NCBI RefSeq assembly: GCF_024397895.1 | Contig: NZ_CP073346.1 | Location: 3,162,001 to 3,226,000 of the forward strand | Length of the DNA: 64,000 nt | Reading direction: 5' to 3' | Source: Pseudomonas benzenivorans | GTDB lineage: Bacteria; Pseudomonadota; Gammaproteobacteria; Pseudomonadales; Pseudomonadaceae | Position numbers and translations under genes: made by a program | Shown here: in pieces, positions 11,370 through 20,876 of the stretch | Layout of the letters: each line of letters starts with the position of its first letter | Numbering within the stretch: position 1 is the stretch's first letter | The notes under the pieces: generated by a model | The model's database searches: none | Told to the model about the DNA's origin: nothing | The model's input: the letters and a program-made list of their open reading frames with translations, nothing else

Positions 11370-12202
11370 GCATCCCCACCGTTCTGGAAAAGATTCTGGC
11401 GCGCAAGGCCGAGGAAGTGGCCGCGCGCCGCGCCCTGGTCAGCCTTGCCGAGGTCGAGGGGCAGGCGCGTGGCGCCGATGCGCCCCGCGGCTTTGCTCGG
11501 GCCCTGCTGGAGCAGGCCAAGCGCAAGCAGCCGGCGGTGATCGCCGAGATCAAGAAGGCCTCGCCGAGCAAGGGCGTGCTGCGCGAGCACTTCGTCCCGG
11601 CGGAGATCGCCCAGAGCTATCAGGCTGGCGGCGCCACCTGCCTGTCGGTGCTGACCGATGTGGATTACTTCCAGGGCGCCGACCGCTACCTGCAGGAGGC
11701 GCGCAGCGCCTGCGGCCTGCCGGTGATCCGCAAGGATTTCATGATCGATCCCTACCAGGTCGTCGAGGCCCGCGCCCTGGGCGCCGACTGCGTGCTGCTG
11801 ATCGTCTCGGCCCTGGCCGACAGCCAGATGGCCGAGCTGGCGGCGACCGCCAAGGACTTCGGTCTCGATGTGCTGGTCGAGGTGCACGACGGCGCCGAGC
11901 TGGAGCGGGCGTTGAAGACCCTGGATACGCCGCTGGTGGGTATCAACAACCGCAACCTGCACAGCTTCGAGGTCAGCCTGGAGACCACCCTCGACCTGCT
12001 GCCGCGTATTCCCCGCGACCGCCTGGTGATCACCGAGAGTGGCATCCTCAATCGCGCCGACGTCGAACTGATGGAAATCAATGACGTCCATGCCTTCCTG
12101 GTCGGCGAGGCGTTCATGCGCGCGGAGAGCCCGGGTGCGGAGCTGGAGCGGCTGTTCTTTCCCGAGCGCAAGCGGCCCGTCAGCCGCCCGGATGTGGACT
12201 GA
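11366..12202 (+). CDS. trpC: Indole-3-glycerol phosphate synthase
   Basis: Closes the indole ring, converting CdRP to indole-3-glycerol phosphate. The 278-residue TIM barrel shows the catalytic set: [55 protein letters not shown] and ITESGI. It is monofunctional (no TrpF domain), as in Pseudomonas. It ends the trpGDC cluster and is followed by a strong terminator. Confidence 0.97.
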   Translation: MSIPTVLEKILARKAEEVAARRALVSLAEVEGQARGADAPRGFARALLEQAKRKQPAVIAEIKKASPSKGVLREHFVPAEIAQSYQAGGATCLSVLTDVDYFQGADRYLQEARSACGLPVIRKDFMIDPYQVVEARALGADCVLLIVSALADSQMAELAATAKDFGLDVLVEVHDGAELERALKTLDTPLVGINNRNLHSFEVSLETTLDLLPRIPRDRLVITESGILNRADVELMEINDVHAFLVGEAFMRAESPGAELERLFFPERKRPVSRPDVD

Positions 12203-12210
12203 CAGGCAAT

Positions 12211-12239
12211 AAAAAGCCGGCGCAAGCGCCGGCTTTTTT
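12211..12239. terminator. Bidirectional terminator between trpC and vfr
   Basis: Stem GCCGGCGC-AA-GCGCCGGC (12216-12233) flanked by AAAAA on the left and TTTTTT on the right, so it can stop transcription of both trpC (+) and vfr (-), whose stop lies 13 bases away. Confidence 0.92.
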
Positions 12240-12252
12240 CTGCCTGCTGCCT

Positions 12253-12897
12253 TCAGCGGGTGCCGAAGACCACCATGGTCTTGCCCTTGACGTGGACCAG
12301 GCCCTGTTCCTCCAGGGACTTGAGCACGCGACCGACCATCTCCCGTGAGCAGCCGACGATGCGGCCGATTTCCTGGCGGGTGATCTTGATCTGCATGCCG
12401 TCCGGATGGGTCATGGCGTCCGGCTGCTTGCACAGGTCCAGCAGGGTGCGGGCGACGCGCCCGGTGACATCGAGGAAGGCCAGGTCGCCGACCTTGCGCG
12501 TGGTGTTGCGCAGGCGTTCGGCCATCTGGCTGCCGAGGGCGTAGAGGATGTCCGGGTCCTGTTGCGTCAGTTCACGGAACTTGGCGTAGCTGAGTTCCGC
12601 CACCTCGCATTCGGTCTTGGCCCGAACCCAGGCGCTGCGCTCCTTCTCGGTGCCGTCCTTTTCGAACAGCCCCATCTCGCCGAAGAAATCACCGGCGTTG
12701 AGGTAGGCGATGATCATCTCGCGGCCATCGTCGTCCTCGATCAGGATGGTGACCGAGCCTTTGACGATGAAGAACAGGGTCTCGCAACGATCGCCCGCAT
12801 AGATGATGGTGCTCTTCGCCGTGTAGCGACGGCGGTGGCAGTGCGCGAGGAGTTTGTCGAGATTCTTTATTTTAGGTGTGAGGGTAATAGCGACCAT
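12253..12897 (-). CDS. vfr: Vfr, cAMP receptor protein (Crp family regulator)
   Basis: Global cAMP-dependent transcription regulator; in P. aeruginosa it controls virulence, twitching and quorum sensing. The 214 residues have a cyclic-nucleotide-binding beta roll (about 25-125, with GEMGLFE and the cAMP-contact ERSAWVRA) and a C-terminal winged helix ([27 protein letters not shown]). Length and sequence resemble Vfr rather than the slightly shorter E. coli Crp. Upstream 239 bases are non-coding and shared with the divergent osmC gene. Confidence 0.95.
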   Translation of the reverse strand: MVAITLTPKIKNLDKLLAHCHRRRYTAKSTIIYAGDRCETLFFIVKGSVTILIEDDDGREMIIAYLNAGDFFGEMGLFEKDGTEKERSAWVRAKTECEVAELSYAKFRELTQQDPDILYALGSQMAERLRNTTRKVGDLAFLDVTGRVARTLLDLCKQPDAMTHPDGMQIKITRQEIGRIVGCSREMVGRVLKSLEEQGLVHVKGKTMVVFGTR

Positions 12898-13136
12898 TCG
12901 CGAGTCCCGAGTGAAGCCAAAAGGGTAAGCCTTGTTCCAGCAGGCGATTTCTTATTCAGTTGTCTGGCCTCATGTGCCAGTAATCCGGCGCCAGCTTACC
13001 AGACACTTTTGCGTCAGTGGGCATTTTGCCTGGTGGTCGGCCGCGTGCCCTGGCTCATTGACGCATTGATGACATGTCGGGTCGCTAATTAGGCCTGTGA
13101 TAAGCTGCGTCCCTTTTTAGCAGCGGAGACTCGGTA

Positions 13137-13559
13137 ATGAAAGCGCGCATTCAGTGGGCCGGAGACGCCCTGTTTCTCGGTGAGTCGGGCAGCGGCCACG
13201 CGGTGGTGATGGATGGCCCGCCGGAGAGCGGCGGACGCAACCTGGGCATACGGCCGATGGAGATGCTGCTGATCGGCCTGGGCGGCTGCAGCAATTTCGA
13301 TGTGGTGAGCATCCTGAAGAAATCCCGACAGGCGGTCGAGAGCTGTGAAGCCTTCGTCGAAGCCGAGCGTGCCGGCGAGGAGCCCAAGGTCTTCACCAAG
13401 ATCCACCTGCGCTTCGTGGTCAAGGGGCGCGGGCTGAAGGAGGCGCAGGTCAAGCGTGCGGTCGAGCTGTCGGCGGAGAAGTACTGCTCGGCCTCGATCA
13501 TGCTGGGTCGCGCCGGCGTCGAGATCACCCATGCCTACGAAATCGTCGAGCTGGGTTGA
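13137..13559 (+). CDS. OsmC family protein (peroxiredoxin-like)
   Basis: A 140-residue OsmC/Ohr fold protein. It has the paired redox cysteines of the fold at C51 (GLGGCSNFD) and C117 (EKYCSASIMLG). It looks like the YhfA branch of the family rather than true Ohr or OsmC, and its peroxide substrate is not known. The 239-base gap upstream holds a TGTGATAAG extended -10-like element about 33 bases before the start and no other gene. Confidence 0.85.
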   Translation: MKARIQWAGDALFLGESGSGHAVVMDGPPESGGRNLGIRPMEMLLIGLGGCSNFDVVSILKKSRQAVESCEAFVEAERAGEEPKVFTKIHLRFVVKGRGLKEAQVKRAVELSAEKYCSASIMLGRAGVEITHAYEIVELG

Positions 13560-13776
13560 GCCTTTCATCATTTGCCTTGCGTGGATGCTGGCGGTCGGCC
13601 TGCGTCATCTGCATAATGTCGCCCCATTTTTCGGGGCGTCATACGTTTCGAACGGACAACCAAACTCGCCAGTGCGAAGAGGTGTTAATCGTCCTACGCA
13701 GCTGCGTCTTTTGCAGCTGACGGGCATGCTCGATCACGCGGCCTTGCCGCATCCACCATAGAGAGTTCCAACGGTG

Positions 13777-14571
13777 ATGAAAAGCAAACTCAGGCTCCAC
13801 GGGTTCAACAACCTGACGAAGACCTTGAGCTTCAACATCTATGACATCTGCTACGCGGAAACCGCGGAAGACCAGCAGGCCTACGTCCAGTACATCGACG
13901 AAGAGTACGACGCCGAGCGCCTGACCCAGATTCTCACCGATGTTGTCGACATTATCGGCGCCAATATCCTCAATATCGCTCGCCAGGACTACGATCCCCA
14001 GGGCGCCAGCGTGACCATCCTGATTTCCGAGCAGCCGGTGGAGCCGACGGAGAGTCAGATCGAGGAGTCGCCCGGTCCGCTGCCCGAGACCATTCTCGCG
14101 CACCTGGACAAGAGCCATATCACCGTGCACACCTACCCGGAGATCCATCCGGTAGACGGCATCGCCACCTTCCGCGTGGACATCGATGTGTCGACCTGTG
14201 GTCTGATCTCGCCGCTCAAGGCGCTGAACTACCTGATCCACCAGTTCGACTCGGACATCGTCACGGTCGACTACCGGGTGCGCGGCTTCACCCGTGACGT
14301 GGAAGGCAAGAAGCACTTCATCGACCACGAGATCAACTCGATCCAGAACTACCTCTCCGACGACACCCAGGCGGCGTATCAGATGACCGACGTCAACGTG
14401 TACCAGGAGAACCTGTTCCACACCAAGATGCTGCTCAAGGACTTCGAGCTGGACAACTACCTGTTCGGTGACGCCACCCGCAACCTGACCCCGGAGCAGC
14501 GGCAGCAGGTCGAAGACCGCGTGCGTCACGAGATGCTGGAGATCTTCTACGCGCGCAACATGCCGCACTGA
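13777..14571 (+). CDS. speD: S-adenosylmethionine decarboxylase proenzyme
   Basis: Pyruvoyl enzyme that makes decarboxylated SAM, the aminopropyl donor for spermidine. The 264-residue product is the long gammaproteobacterial class. The self-cleavage site is K112-S113 in [14 protein letters not shown], where Ser becomes the pyruvoyl group; the catalytic C141 lies in [14 protein letters not shown] directly precedes the ATG; I chose the ATG to match homologues. The 217-base gap upstream contains a GCCCC-ATTTTTC-GGGGC hairpin near 13621-13637. Confidence 0.96.
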   Translation: MKSKLRLHGFNNLTKTLSFNIYDICYAETAEDQQAYVQYIDEEYDAERLTQILTDVVDIIGANILNIARQDYDPQGASVTILISEQPVEPTESQIEESPGPLPETILAHLDKSHITVHTYPEIHPVDGIATFRVDIDVSTCGLISPLKALNYLIHQFDSDIVTVDYRVRGFTRDVEGKKHFIDHEINSIQNYLSDDTQAAYQMTDVNVYQENLFHTKMLLKDFELDNYLFGDATRNLTPEQRQQVEDRVRHEMLEIFYARNMPH

Positions 14572-14588
14572 TCGAGCACCGCATAGAA

Positions 14589-14613
14589 AAGGGCGCCAGT
14601 GGCGCCCTTTTTT
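14589..14613 (+). terminator. Terminator after speD
   Basis: Stem AAGGGCGCC-AGT-GGCGCCCTT (14589-14609) followed by a T-run, 17 bases after the speD stop. The A-run before it may let it also serve coq7, which ends at 14630 on the other strand. Confidence 0.9.
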
Positions 14614-14629
14614 GTGGTCTGCCGTCTAG

Positions 14630-15277
14630 CTAGATGCGGTAGGTGCTCTTGGTCATCACCTTGGACAGCAGGGTCATGCCGAACTTGACCGGTGCCGGGA
14701 AGCGCAGGCCGCCGGCCTCCAGTGCGCTGGTGGCGTGTTCGGCCTCGTCCTCGCGCATCTGCTCGAGGATTGCCCGGGACTTTTCGTCGTCGGGCGGCAG
14801 CTGCTGCAGGTGGTCGTCGAGGTGCTTGACCACCTGGTCTTCGGTGGCGGCGACGAAGCCCAGGCTGACCCGGTCGCTGATCAGGCCGGCGACCGCGCCG
14901 ACACCGAAGGACAGGCCGTAGAACAGGGGGTTGAGCACGCTGGGCTGGCTGCCGAGCTGGCGAATACGCTGCTCGCACCAGGCCAGGTGGTCGATCTCCT
15001 CGTCGGCGGCATGCTCCATGGCGGCGCGCACCTCCGGCAGCTTGGCGGTCAGGGCCTGGCCCTGATACAGCGCCTGGGCGCAGACCTCGCCGGTGTGGTT
15101 GATGCGCATCAGGCCGGCGATATGCCGGGCCTGGTCGGCGTCCAGCTCCGCGTCATTGCGTACGATCGCCGGCGAAGGACGGCTGGGCTGGCCGCTGAAG
15201 GGCAGCAGGGTGCGCAGCGCCATGTCCGCTTGCAGCAACAGGCGGTCGACGGGCGAGTAGTGACGATCGTTGGTCAT
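14630..15277 (-). CDS. coq7: 3-demethoxyubiquinol 3-hydroxylase Coq7
   Basis: Di-iron monooxygenase for the last ring hydroxylation of ubiquinone synthesis, at the inner membrane. The 215-residue ferritin-like protein has the carboxylate ligands E64 ([11 protein letters not shown]), E94 and H97 (DEEIDHLAW), and their partners in the C-terminal half ([16 protein letters not shown]). It is the Coq7 type found in Pseudomonas and mitochondria, unlike the flavin enzyme UbiF of E. coli. I moved the start from an upstream in-frame ATG to 15277, which has GGAGGT just upstream. Confidence 0.95.
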   Translation of the reverse strand: MTNDRHYSPVDRLLLQADMALRTLLPFSGQPSRPSPAIVRNDAELDADQARHIAGLMRINHTGEVCAQALYQGQALTAKLPEVRAAMEHAADEEIDHLAWCEQRIRQLGSQPSVLNPLFYGLSFGVGAVAGLISDRVSLGFVAATEDQVVKHLDDHLQQLPPDDEKSRAILEQMREDEAEHATSALEAGGLRFPAPVKFGMTLLSKVMTKSTYRI

Positions 15278-15377
15278 GGGGACCTCCGGCATGGGCAACG
15301 CGGGGCAGTTTACCCCAATGCTCGGCCATGGGCTGCTGCCGGATGGTCGCAGCAGCCTTGGCCGGGTTGGCGGGGAG

Positions 15378-15716
15378 TCAGCCCGGCGGCCAGTGCATCG
15401 GCCGCTGGCCGAGCACGTGCAGGTGGATGTGGAACACGCTCTGTCCGGCCAGGGCCTCGCAATTCATCACCAGGCGGAAGCCCTCTTCGCAGCCCTGTTC
15501 GCGCGCCAGCTGCTGGGCGGTGTAGACCATGTGGCCGGCGAGCGCCTTGTCGCCTTCCTCGAGGTCCTTGAGGGTGCGGATGTGTTTCTTCGGGATCACC
15601 AGAAAATGCACCGGCGCCTGCGGGCCGACATCGTGAAAGGCGACCACCTGGTCGTCTTCATAAAGCTTGCGCGCGGGTATTTCCCCGGCGACGATCTTGC
15701 AGAACAGACAGTCCAT
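15378..15716 (-). CDS. HIT-family purine nucleoside phosphoramidase-like protein (HinT)
   Basis: A 112-residue histidine-triad protein. It starts [15 protein letters not shown] (zinc/structural cysteines C3 and C6) and has the catalytic triad FHIHLHVLG near the C-terminus. HinT proteins hydrolyse AMP-lysine and similar phosphoramidates; the physiological substrate is uncertain. The reading frame stays open far upstream through the neighbouring gene, but the start is fixed by the conserved MxCxFC. It is divergent from the AAA ATPase gene, 78 bases away. Confidence 0.92.
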   Translation of the reverse strand: MDCLFCKIVAGEIPARKLYEDDQVVAFHDVGPQAPVHFLVIPKKHIRTLKDLEEGDKALAGHMVYTAQQLAREQGCEEGFRLVMNCEALAGQSVFHIHLHVLGQRPMHWPPG

Positions 15717-15794
15717 GGGCAGTCTCCCGGCCTGTTGGATGAGGTCCGAGTTTAACCAGACCGCTATTTCGCGACCAGTGCACAAGGAGCCTGT

Positions 15795-17279
15795 GTGAAG
15801 AACGATATCCACGACCTGGGGTTGGTGCTCGACTCCAAGGTCAAGCTGATCCTCATCGAATCCTGGGACGAGCCGCGGGTGCTGGAGACCCTCACCGGGC
15901 TGGCCGTCAAGCGCGGCCTCGGTCTGCACACCTGGACGGTGACCGAGGGTTTGCAGCGCCTGGGCTTCGGCGCCGACCCGCTGGGCGAGGGCGCTACCCA
16001 GGAGCCGGAGGCCGCCCTGCGCCTGATCAAGGCCGACCTGCAGCCGAACCTGTACGTGATGTGCGACCTGCACCCGTTCCTCACCGATGACCCCAAGCTG
16101 GTGCGCCTGCTCAAGGACATTGCCTTGAGCAACGGCCCGGGCAAGCCGACCCTGGTGCTGGTCTCCCATGCCTGCAAATTGCCGCCGGAGGTGCAGCGCC
16201 ACGCTGCACGCTTCAGTCTGGCGCTGCCGTCCGAAGATGAGCTGCTGAGCATCGTTCGTGAGGAGGCGGCGCGCTGGAGCGAGCAGAACCGCAACGCCCG
16301 GGTGCGCACCGACAACCGCACCCTGCAGCAGGTGGTGAAGAACCTGCGCGGCCTCAGTCACGGCGAGGCCCGCAACCTGGCGCGCAACCTGATCTGCGAC
16401 GACGGCGCCATCACCCAGGAGGACTTGCCCGAGCTCAACAAGGCCAAGTTCCAACTGCTCGACCTGGAAGGGGTGTTGAGCTTCGAGTACGACACCGCGC
16501 GCTTCGCCGAAGTCGGCGGCTTGGGCAATCTCAAGCGCTGGCTGGGCCAGCGTCAGGGCATCTTTCTCGAGGGCAAGGGTGTCGACCTGCCCAAGGGCGT
16601 GCTGCTGGTCGGTGTGCAGGGCGGCGGCAAGAGCCTGGCGGCGAAGGCGGTAGCGGGTATGTGGGGGCTGCCGCTGCTGCGCCTGGACTTCGGCTGCCTG
16701 TACAACAAGTTCTTCGGCGAGACCGAGCGCAACCTGCGCGAGGCGCTCAAGTTGGCCGAGCAGATGGCCCCCTGCGTGCTGTGGATGGACGAGGTGGAGA
16801 AAGGCCTGGCCAGCGGCGACAACGACGGCGGCGTCAGCCAGCGGGTGCTCGGCACCCTGCTGACCTGGATGGCCGAGCGGCGGGCGCCGGTGTTCATGGT
16901 GGCCACCGCCAATGCCATCGACAGGCTGCCGCCGGAGCTGGTGCGCAAGGGTCGCTTCGACGAGCTGTTCTTCGTCGACCTGCCGGATGCCGCGGTGCGC
17001 GCGGAGATCTTCCGCATTCACCTGAAGCGCCGTGAACTGGACCTTGCCGGCTTCGACCTCGAGCTGCTGGCGGCGACCAGCACCGGCTTTTCCGGGGCCG
17101 AGATCGAGCAGGTGGTGGTCAGCGGGCTGTATGCCGCCCAGGCGCAGCAGCAGGCGGTCGATCAGGCCCTGCTGCTGCACGGCATCCAGAGCACCGCGCC
17201 CCTGTCGGTGGTGATGGCGGAGGATCTCGCCGCGTTGCGCGCCTGGGCCAGTGGCCGCACGGTCAATGCCAACGGCTGA
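15795..17279 (+). CDS. AAA-family ATPase, Ycf46-like
   Basis: Cytosolic AAA+ ATPase of 494 residues related to chloroplast/cyanobacterial Ycf46. The N-terminal half (1-230) is a non-catalytic alpha/beta region; the AAA core follows with Walker A GVQGGGKS (273-280), Walker B VLWMDEVEKG (D332, E333), and sensor/arginine-finger region TANAIDRLPPELVRKGRFDE. GTG start at 15795 is preceded by AAGGAG. Its function is not established in Pseudomonas; cyanobacterial work links Ycf46 to carbon use. It stands alone, divergent from the HIT gene. Confidence 0.88.
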   Translation: MKNDIHDLGLVLDSKVKLILIESWDEPRVLETLTGLAVKRGLGLHTWTVTEGLQRLGFGADPLGEGATQEPEAALRLIKADLQPNLYVMCDLHPFLTDDPKLVRLLKDIALSNGPGKPTLVLVSHACKLPPEVQRHAARFSLALPSEDELLSIVREEAARWSEQNRNARVRTDNRTLQQVVKNLRGLSHGEARNLARNLICDDGAITQEDLPELNKAKFQLLDLEGVLSFEYDTARFAEVGGLGNLKRWLGQRQGIFLEGKGVDLPKGVLLVGVQGGGKSLAAKAVAGMWGLPLLRLDFGCLYNKFFGETERNLREALKLAEQMAPCVLWMDEVEKGLASGDNDGGVSQRVLGTLLTWMAERRAPVFMVATANAIDRLPPELVRKGRFDELFFVDLPDAAVRAEIFRIHLKRRELDLAGFDLELLAATSTGFSGAEIEQVVVSGLYAAQAQQQAVDQALLLHGIQSTAPLSVVMAEDLAALRAWASGRTVNANG

Positions 17280-17291
17280 TGGATAGAAGTT

Positions 17292-18083
17292 TCAGCCCGT
17301 GTGGGCGAACCGGCGGTTGATGCGCGCGGTGAGCCTGCGCGCCAGCCAGCGGGGGGCCAGGCGCGGGGCCAGGGCCAGCAGCCGATTGCGCCAGCCGGGG
17401 ATGATGATCGCGCGCTTCTTCTCCAGGGCGCGGACGGTCATCAGCGCCAGCTCCTCGGCACCCATCAGCAGCTTGCTGCCCTCCAGCGGACGGCTGTCGA
17501 GCCCGGCAGTGCGGAAGAAGGCGCTGCGGGTGGGGCCAGGGCAGAGCACCGAAACGCTGACCCCGCGCGGCTTGAGTTCTTCGCGCAGGGCCTCGGAGAA
17601 ATGCAGCACGTAGGCCTTGCTGGCGTAGTAGTTGCTCATCCAGGCGCCCGGCTGGAAGGCGGCGATCGAGGCGACATTGAGAATCTGCCCGGTGCCCCGG
17701 GCGGCCATGGTCGCGCCGATGGCATGGCAGAGGCGGGCGAGGGCCAGGATATTCACCTCGATCAACCGTTGTTCGCGACTCCAGTCCTGGGCGACGAAGG
17801 CGCCTGAGGTGCCGAGACCGGCATTGTTCACCAGCAGGTCGATAGTGAGCTCGCTTTGCTCCAGTTCATGCAGCAGGCCAGACAGCTGCAGCGGCTGACT
17901 CAGGTCGCAGGTACGAAACAGCACCTCCACGGCAAAGCGCTGGCTCAACTCCAGGGCGATGCTTTCCAGCGCCGGACGCTGCCGGGCGACCAGAATAAGG
18001 TTGCGCCCGCGGCGTGCCAGGGCTTCGGCCAGGGCTAGGCCGATACCGCTGGAGGCACCAGTGATCAGGGCGTAACGGGGCAT
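17292..18083 (-). CDS. SDR-family oxidoreductase
   Basis: Short-chain dehydrogenase/reductase of 263 residues with the NAD(P) motif TGASSGIG (8-15), NNAG (86-89), and the catalytic S139, Y152 and K156 (YYASK). The R32-like basic residue after strand 2 (LVARQ) suggests NADPH. The C-terminal 40 residues are rich in Arg and hydrophobic residues and may touch the membrane. The substrate cannot be read from sequence. It converges on the AAA gene with a 12-base gap. Confidence 0.88.
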   Translation of the reverse strand: MPRYALITGASSGIGLALAEALARRGRNLILVARQRPALESIALELSQRFAVEVLFRTCDLSQPLQLSGLLHELEQSELTIDLLVNNAGLGTSGAFVAQDWSREQRLIEVNILALARLCHAIGATMAARGTGQILNVASIAAFQPGAWMSNYYASKAYVLHFSEALREELKPRGVSVSVLCPGPTRSAFFRTAGLDSRPLEGSKLLMGAEELALMTVRALEKKRAIIIPGWRNRLLALAPRLAPRWLARRLTARINRRFAHTG

Positions 18084-18208
18084 CGGGGCGTCTCCGGGAA
18101 AGGGGGGGCTGGTTGGACCACTGCGGCGCCGCAGGGTTGCCTGGGCGGCGCCTATCTTACCGCCGCCCGCGGGCCCTTCGGCAAAAGAAACCGAGCGCGA
18201 TGCGCCGG

Positions 18209-19189
18209 TCAGGGGCTGGGAGGGCTCAGCTCGAGGCCGCTCAGGGCTATGCCGAGCATGGCGAAGCCACCCAGGAACAGGCTCAGCAGGCCGCCGAACA
18301 GCAGGATCAGGAACAGCCCGGCGAGGACCTTCACCGCGATGCTGTTGGGCGGGGGCGGCGGTCCATAGCGGTTGGCACCGGCGCTGCCCGGTAGCACCAG
18401 CATCAGGATCCAGAACAAGCTGTTGACCACGGGAACGATATTGAGCAGCAGGAGCCAGGCGCTCCAGCCGACATCGTGCAGGCGCTGCGCGCCGATCTGT
18501 ACGCTGACCACCAGCGTGCCGAGCACCGCGCCGATGGCCAGCACCAGTCCGAGTGTCTCCGCGATGTTGGTCGCGATCGCCACCACCGCCATGATCCCGG
18601 CGAAGGCGACGCTGAGCATCAGTGACCAGGCCAGGTAGCGCAGACGCCCTATGCGTCCGTCGAGGCTAAAGACGTTGAGTTCGCCGACTGCGGGCAAGGC
18701 CTTGGCGACCGCTGCCTTCGGCGTGGCGTACGGGCTGTTGGCGGGGGCGGCGGCGTGATCGGGCGTGCCGGGCGTGGCCTGGGCGAACAGCGCCTGGTGA
18801 GCGATGTACTTGCCGATGATGATGCCGCAGGCGGCGCAGGAGGCCGCCTTGCGTTGCTGCTGGCCGCACTTCGGGCAGACCATGGTGGCCGCGAACTGAG
18901 GTGTCTCCCCGAGCGTCTCCGCATCCTTGCCGCCTAGCAGGCTCATGCTGGCGCCTGCGTCGGGCTCCTTGCGGGCCTTGGCGCCGGCGCGATGCAGGGC
19001 GGCGAGGTACTGATCGGCCTCGCTTTCCTGCAGGTCGCGCTTGATGGCGACGGCGTTGCCGCAGAACAGGCTGTTGATCCGCGTGCGATCGCTCTTGAAC
19101 AGACGGGCGAGGTTGTCCTTGGCGGTTTCCAGGGCCACTTCGGGCATCAGCTCGCCATCGAAGACAATCTTGAAACGAGGCTGCGTCAT
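18209..19189 (-). CDS. DUF805 membrane protein with N-terminal zinc ribbon
   Basis: A 326-residue protein in three parts: an N-terminal soluble domain (1-75, FKIVFDGELMPEVAL...) of unknown function, a four-cysteine zinc-ribbon-like motif (C105, C108, C118, C121), and a DUF805 membrane domain with four or more hydrophobic segments (about 190-320) including the family's GRIGRLRYLAWS and QRLHDVGWSAW. The frame is open 90 codons upstream, but ATG 19189 has AAGGAA upstream and starts the conserved domain. No function is known for DUF805 proteins. Confidence 0.82.
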   Translation of the reverse strand: MTQPRFKIVFDGELMPEVALETAKDNLARLFKSDRTRINSLFCGNAVAIKRDLQESEADQYLAALHRAGAKARKEPDAGASMSLLGGKDAETLGETPQFAATMVCPKCGQQQRKAASCAACGIIIGKYIAHQALFAQATPGTPDHAAAPANSPYATPKAAVAKALPAVGELNVFSLDGRIGRLRYLAWSLMLSVAFAGIMAVVAIATNIAETLGLVLAIGAVLGTLVVSVQIGAQRLHDVGWSAWLLLLNIVPVVNSLFWILMLVLPGSAGANRYGPPPPPNSIAVKVLAGLFLILLFGGLLSLFLGGFAMLGIALSGLELSPPSP

Positions 19190-19326
19190 ACAGGTTTCCT
19201 TGTCGGCCCAAGGGGGAGCCCCGCATCGGTTGGCAGGCGTACAGGCCACTATCCAGCCTAGAGCAGAACTTACACGTCTGCCCGTTCTCCAGCGCGGCTG
19301 CCGGCCGCCCTCGGAGCCTCGGTCGC

Positions 19327-20289
19327 TCAGCGTGGCCAGCGCGTCTGCAGCCGCTGTGCCTTGGTCTGGGCGGCGCGGTACTCGCGGTCCAGGCCGGCCA
19401 CCAGCTGCTCGACCGTCGGCAGGTCGCCGATGGTGCCGACGCCCTGGCCGGCCGACCACACGGTCTTCCAGGCCTTGGCCTCGTCGGCAAGGGGCTTGAG
19501 CTTTTCGCCGTAGTTGATCGCGGCCCTGTTGTGCAGCTGCTGCAGGTCGTAGCCCGCCTGCTCGAGACTCTGGCGCATGAAGCTGGCCGGCACTCCGGAC
19601 ACCGCGGGGGTGTGAATGATGTCGGCGGCCTGGGCGCCGATGATCATCTGCTTGTAGGCGGGACTGGCGCCGCTCTCGTGGGTGGCGATAAAGCGGGTGC
19701 CGAGGTACGCCAGGTCGGCGCCGAGCAGCTGCGCAGCGAGCAGTTCGTGGCCGTGGTTGAGGCAGCCGGCGAGCAGCAGGGTCTTGTCGAAGAACTGGCG
19801 GATCTCCGCGACCAGGGCGAACGGGCTCCAGGTGCCGGCATGGCCGCCGGCGCCGGCCGCTACCGCGATCAGTCCGTCGACGCCGGCGGCGGCAGCCTTC
19901 TCGGCATGGCGCCGGGTGGTCACGTCGTGGAACACCAGGCCGCCGTAGCTGTGCACCGCGTCGACCACCTCCTTCACGGCGCCGAGGCTGGTGATGACGA
20001 TGGGCACGCGTTGCTCCACGCAGATCGCCAGATCGGCCTGCAGGCGCGGGTTGCTGGGGTGCACGATGAGGTTGACCGCGTAGGGGGCCGATGCCTGGTC
20101 GAGGCCGGCGGCGATTTCCTCCAGCCAGGCCTGGAAGCCGCTGCTTTCGCGGTGGTTCAGCGCCGGGAAACTGCCGACGATGCCGCTGCGGCAGCAGGCC
20201 AGCACCAGTTGCGGATTGGACACCAGAAACATCGGTGCCGCGACCAGCGGTAGGCGCAGGCGTTGATCGAGCAGGGCGGGCAAGGGCAT
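19327..20289 (-). CDS. NAD(P)H-dependent flavin oxidoreductase / nitronate monooxygenase family
   Basis: FMN-binding TIM-barrel protein of 320 residues related to nitronate monooxygenases and FabK. Visible motifs are the N-terminal LPLVAAPMFLVSNP, the flavin-site region AAGAGGHAG and the phosphate-binding GADLAYLGTRFIATHES. Some members detoxify propionate-3-nitronate; whether this one does is not decidable here. It starts 23 bases after hemJ on the same strand and is probably co-transcribed with it. Confidence 0.87.
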   Translation of the reverse strand: MPLPALLDQRLRLPLVAAPMFLVSNPQLVLACCRSGIVGSFPALNHRESSGFQAWLEEIAAGLDQASAPYAVNLIVHPSNPRLQADLAICVEQRVPIVITSLGAVKEVVDAVHSYGGLVFHDVTTRRHAEKAAAAGVDGLIAVAAGAGGHAGTWSPFALVAEIRQFFDKTLLLAGCLNHGHELLAAQLLGADLAYLGTRFIATHESGASPAYKQMIIGAQAADIIHTPAVSGVPASFMRQSLEQAGYDLQQLHNRAAINYGEKLKPLADEAKAWKTVWSAGQGVGTIGDLPTVEQLVAGLDREYRAAQTKAQRLQTRWPR

Positions 20290-20312
20290 GGCAGTACCTT
20301 AGGCAGCGAGGG

Positions 20313-20741
20313 TCAGAACGGGCGGACCACCACCAGGACGACGATGGCGATCAGCAACAGTACCGGCGCCTCGTTGAACCAGCGGTAGAACACATGGCTG
20401 CGACGATTCTCGCCGCGGGCGAAACGCTTGAGCTGCGCGCCGCAGACGTGGTGGTAGCCGATCAGCAGGACCACCAGGGCGAGCTTGGCGTGCATCCAGC
20501 CCTGGCTGAAGTAGACGCCGGCGTTGAGGCTCAGCAAGGCGATGCCGAAGACCAGGGTGGCGACCATCGACGGCAGCATGATGCCGCGATACAGCTTGCG
20601 TTCCATCACGCAGAAGCGCTCGCGGCTGGCCTCGTCTTCGCTCATGGCGTGGTAGACGAACAGGCGCGGCAGGTAGAACAACCCGGCGAACCAGCAGACC
20701 AGGGCGATGATGTGCAGGGCTTTGAGCCACAGGTAGAGCAT
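20313..20741 (-). CDS. hemJ: HemJ, protoporphyrinogen IX oxidase (UPF0093/CopD-like)
   Basis: Integral membrane enzyme of 142 residues that oxidises protoporphyrinogen IX in haem synthesis in bacteria lacking HemG/HemY. It has four hydrophobic segments, the conserved H10 (LKALHIIALVCWFAGLFYLPRLFVYH) and the K-rich loop MHAKLALVVLL of the family. It heads the minus-strand run hemJ, flavin oxidoreductase, DUF805, SDR and is divergent from argC. Confidence 0.9.
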   Translation of the reverse strand: MLYLWLKALHIIALVCWFAGLFYLPRLFVYHAMSEDEASRERFCVMERKLYRGIMLPSMVATLVFGIALLSLNAGVYFSQGWMHAKLALVVLLIGYHHVCGAQLKRFARGENRRSHVFYRWFNEAPVLLLIAIVVLVVVRPF

Positions 20742-20809
20742 GCTTAGACCCTCGAGAAATAAACAGGCTCGATAGTAGAGGCCGTTGGCTCATGCGTCAT
20801 CAGCAACGG

Positions 20810-20838
20810 TTGGCCCCTGGCCGATGCGGCTTTATCAT
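20810..20838 (+). promoter_or_regulatory. argC promoter
   Basis: TTGGCC (20810-20815), 17-base spacer, TATCAT (20833-20838), 38 bases before argC in the gap divergent from hemJ. Confidence 0.5.
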
Positions 20839-20876
20839 CGGCAGCTTTCCAATGGCTTTTTCGCAAGGGGCAACTA

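Noticed and set aside
12898..13136. A gene or Vfr-binding palindrome in the vfr-osmC gap
   Set aside because: No convincing frame and no TGTGA-N6-TCACA match; only a lone TGTGA half-site near 13096.
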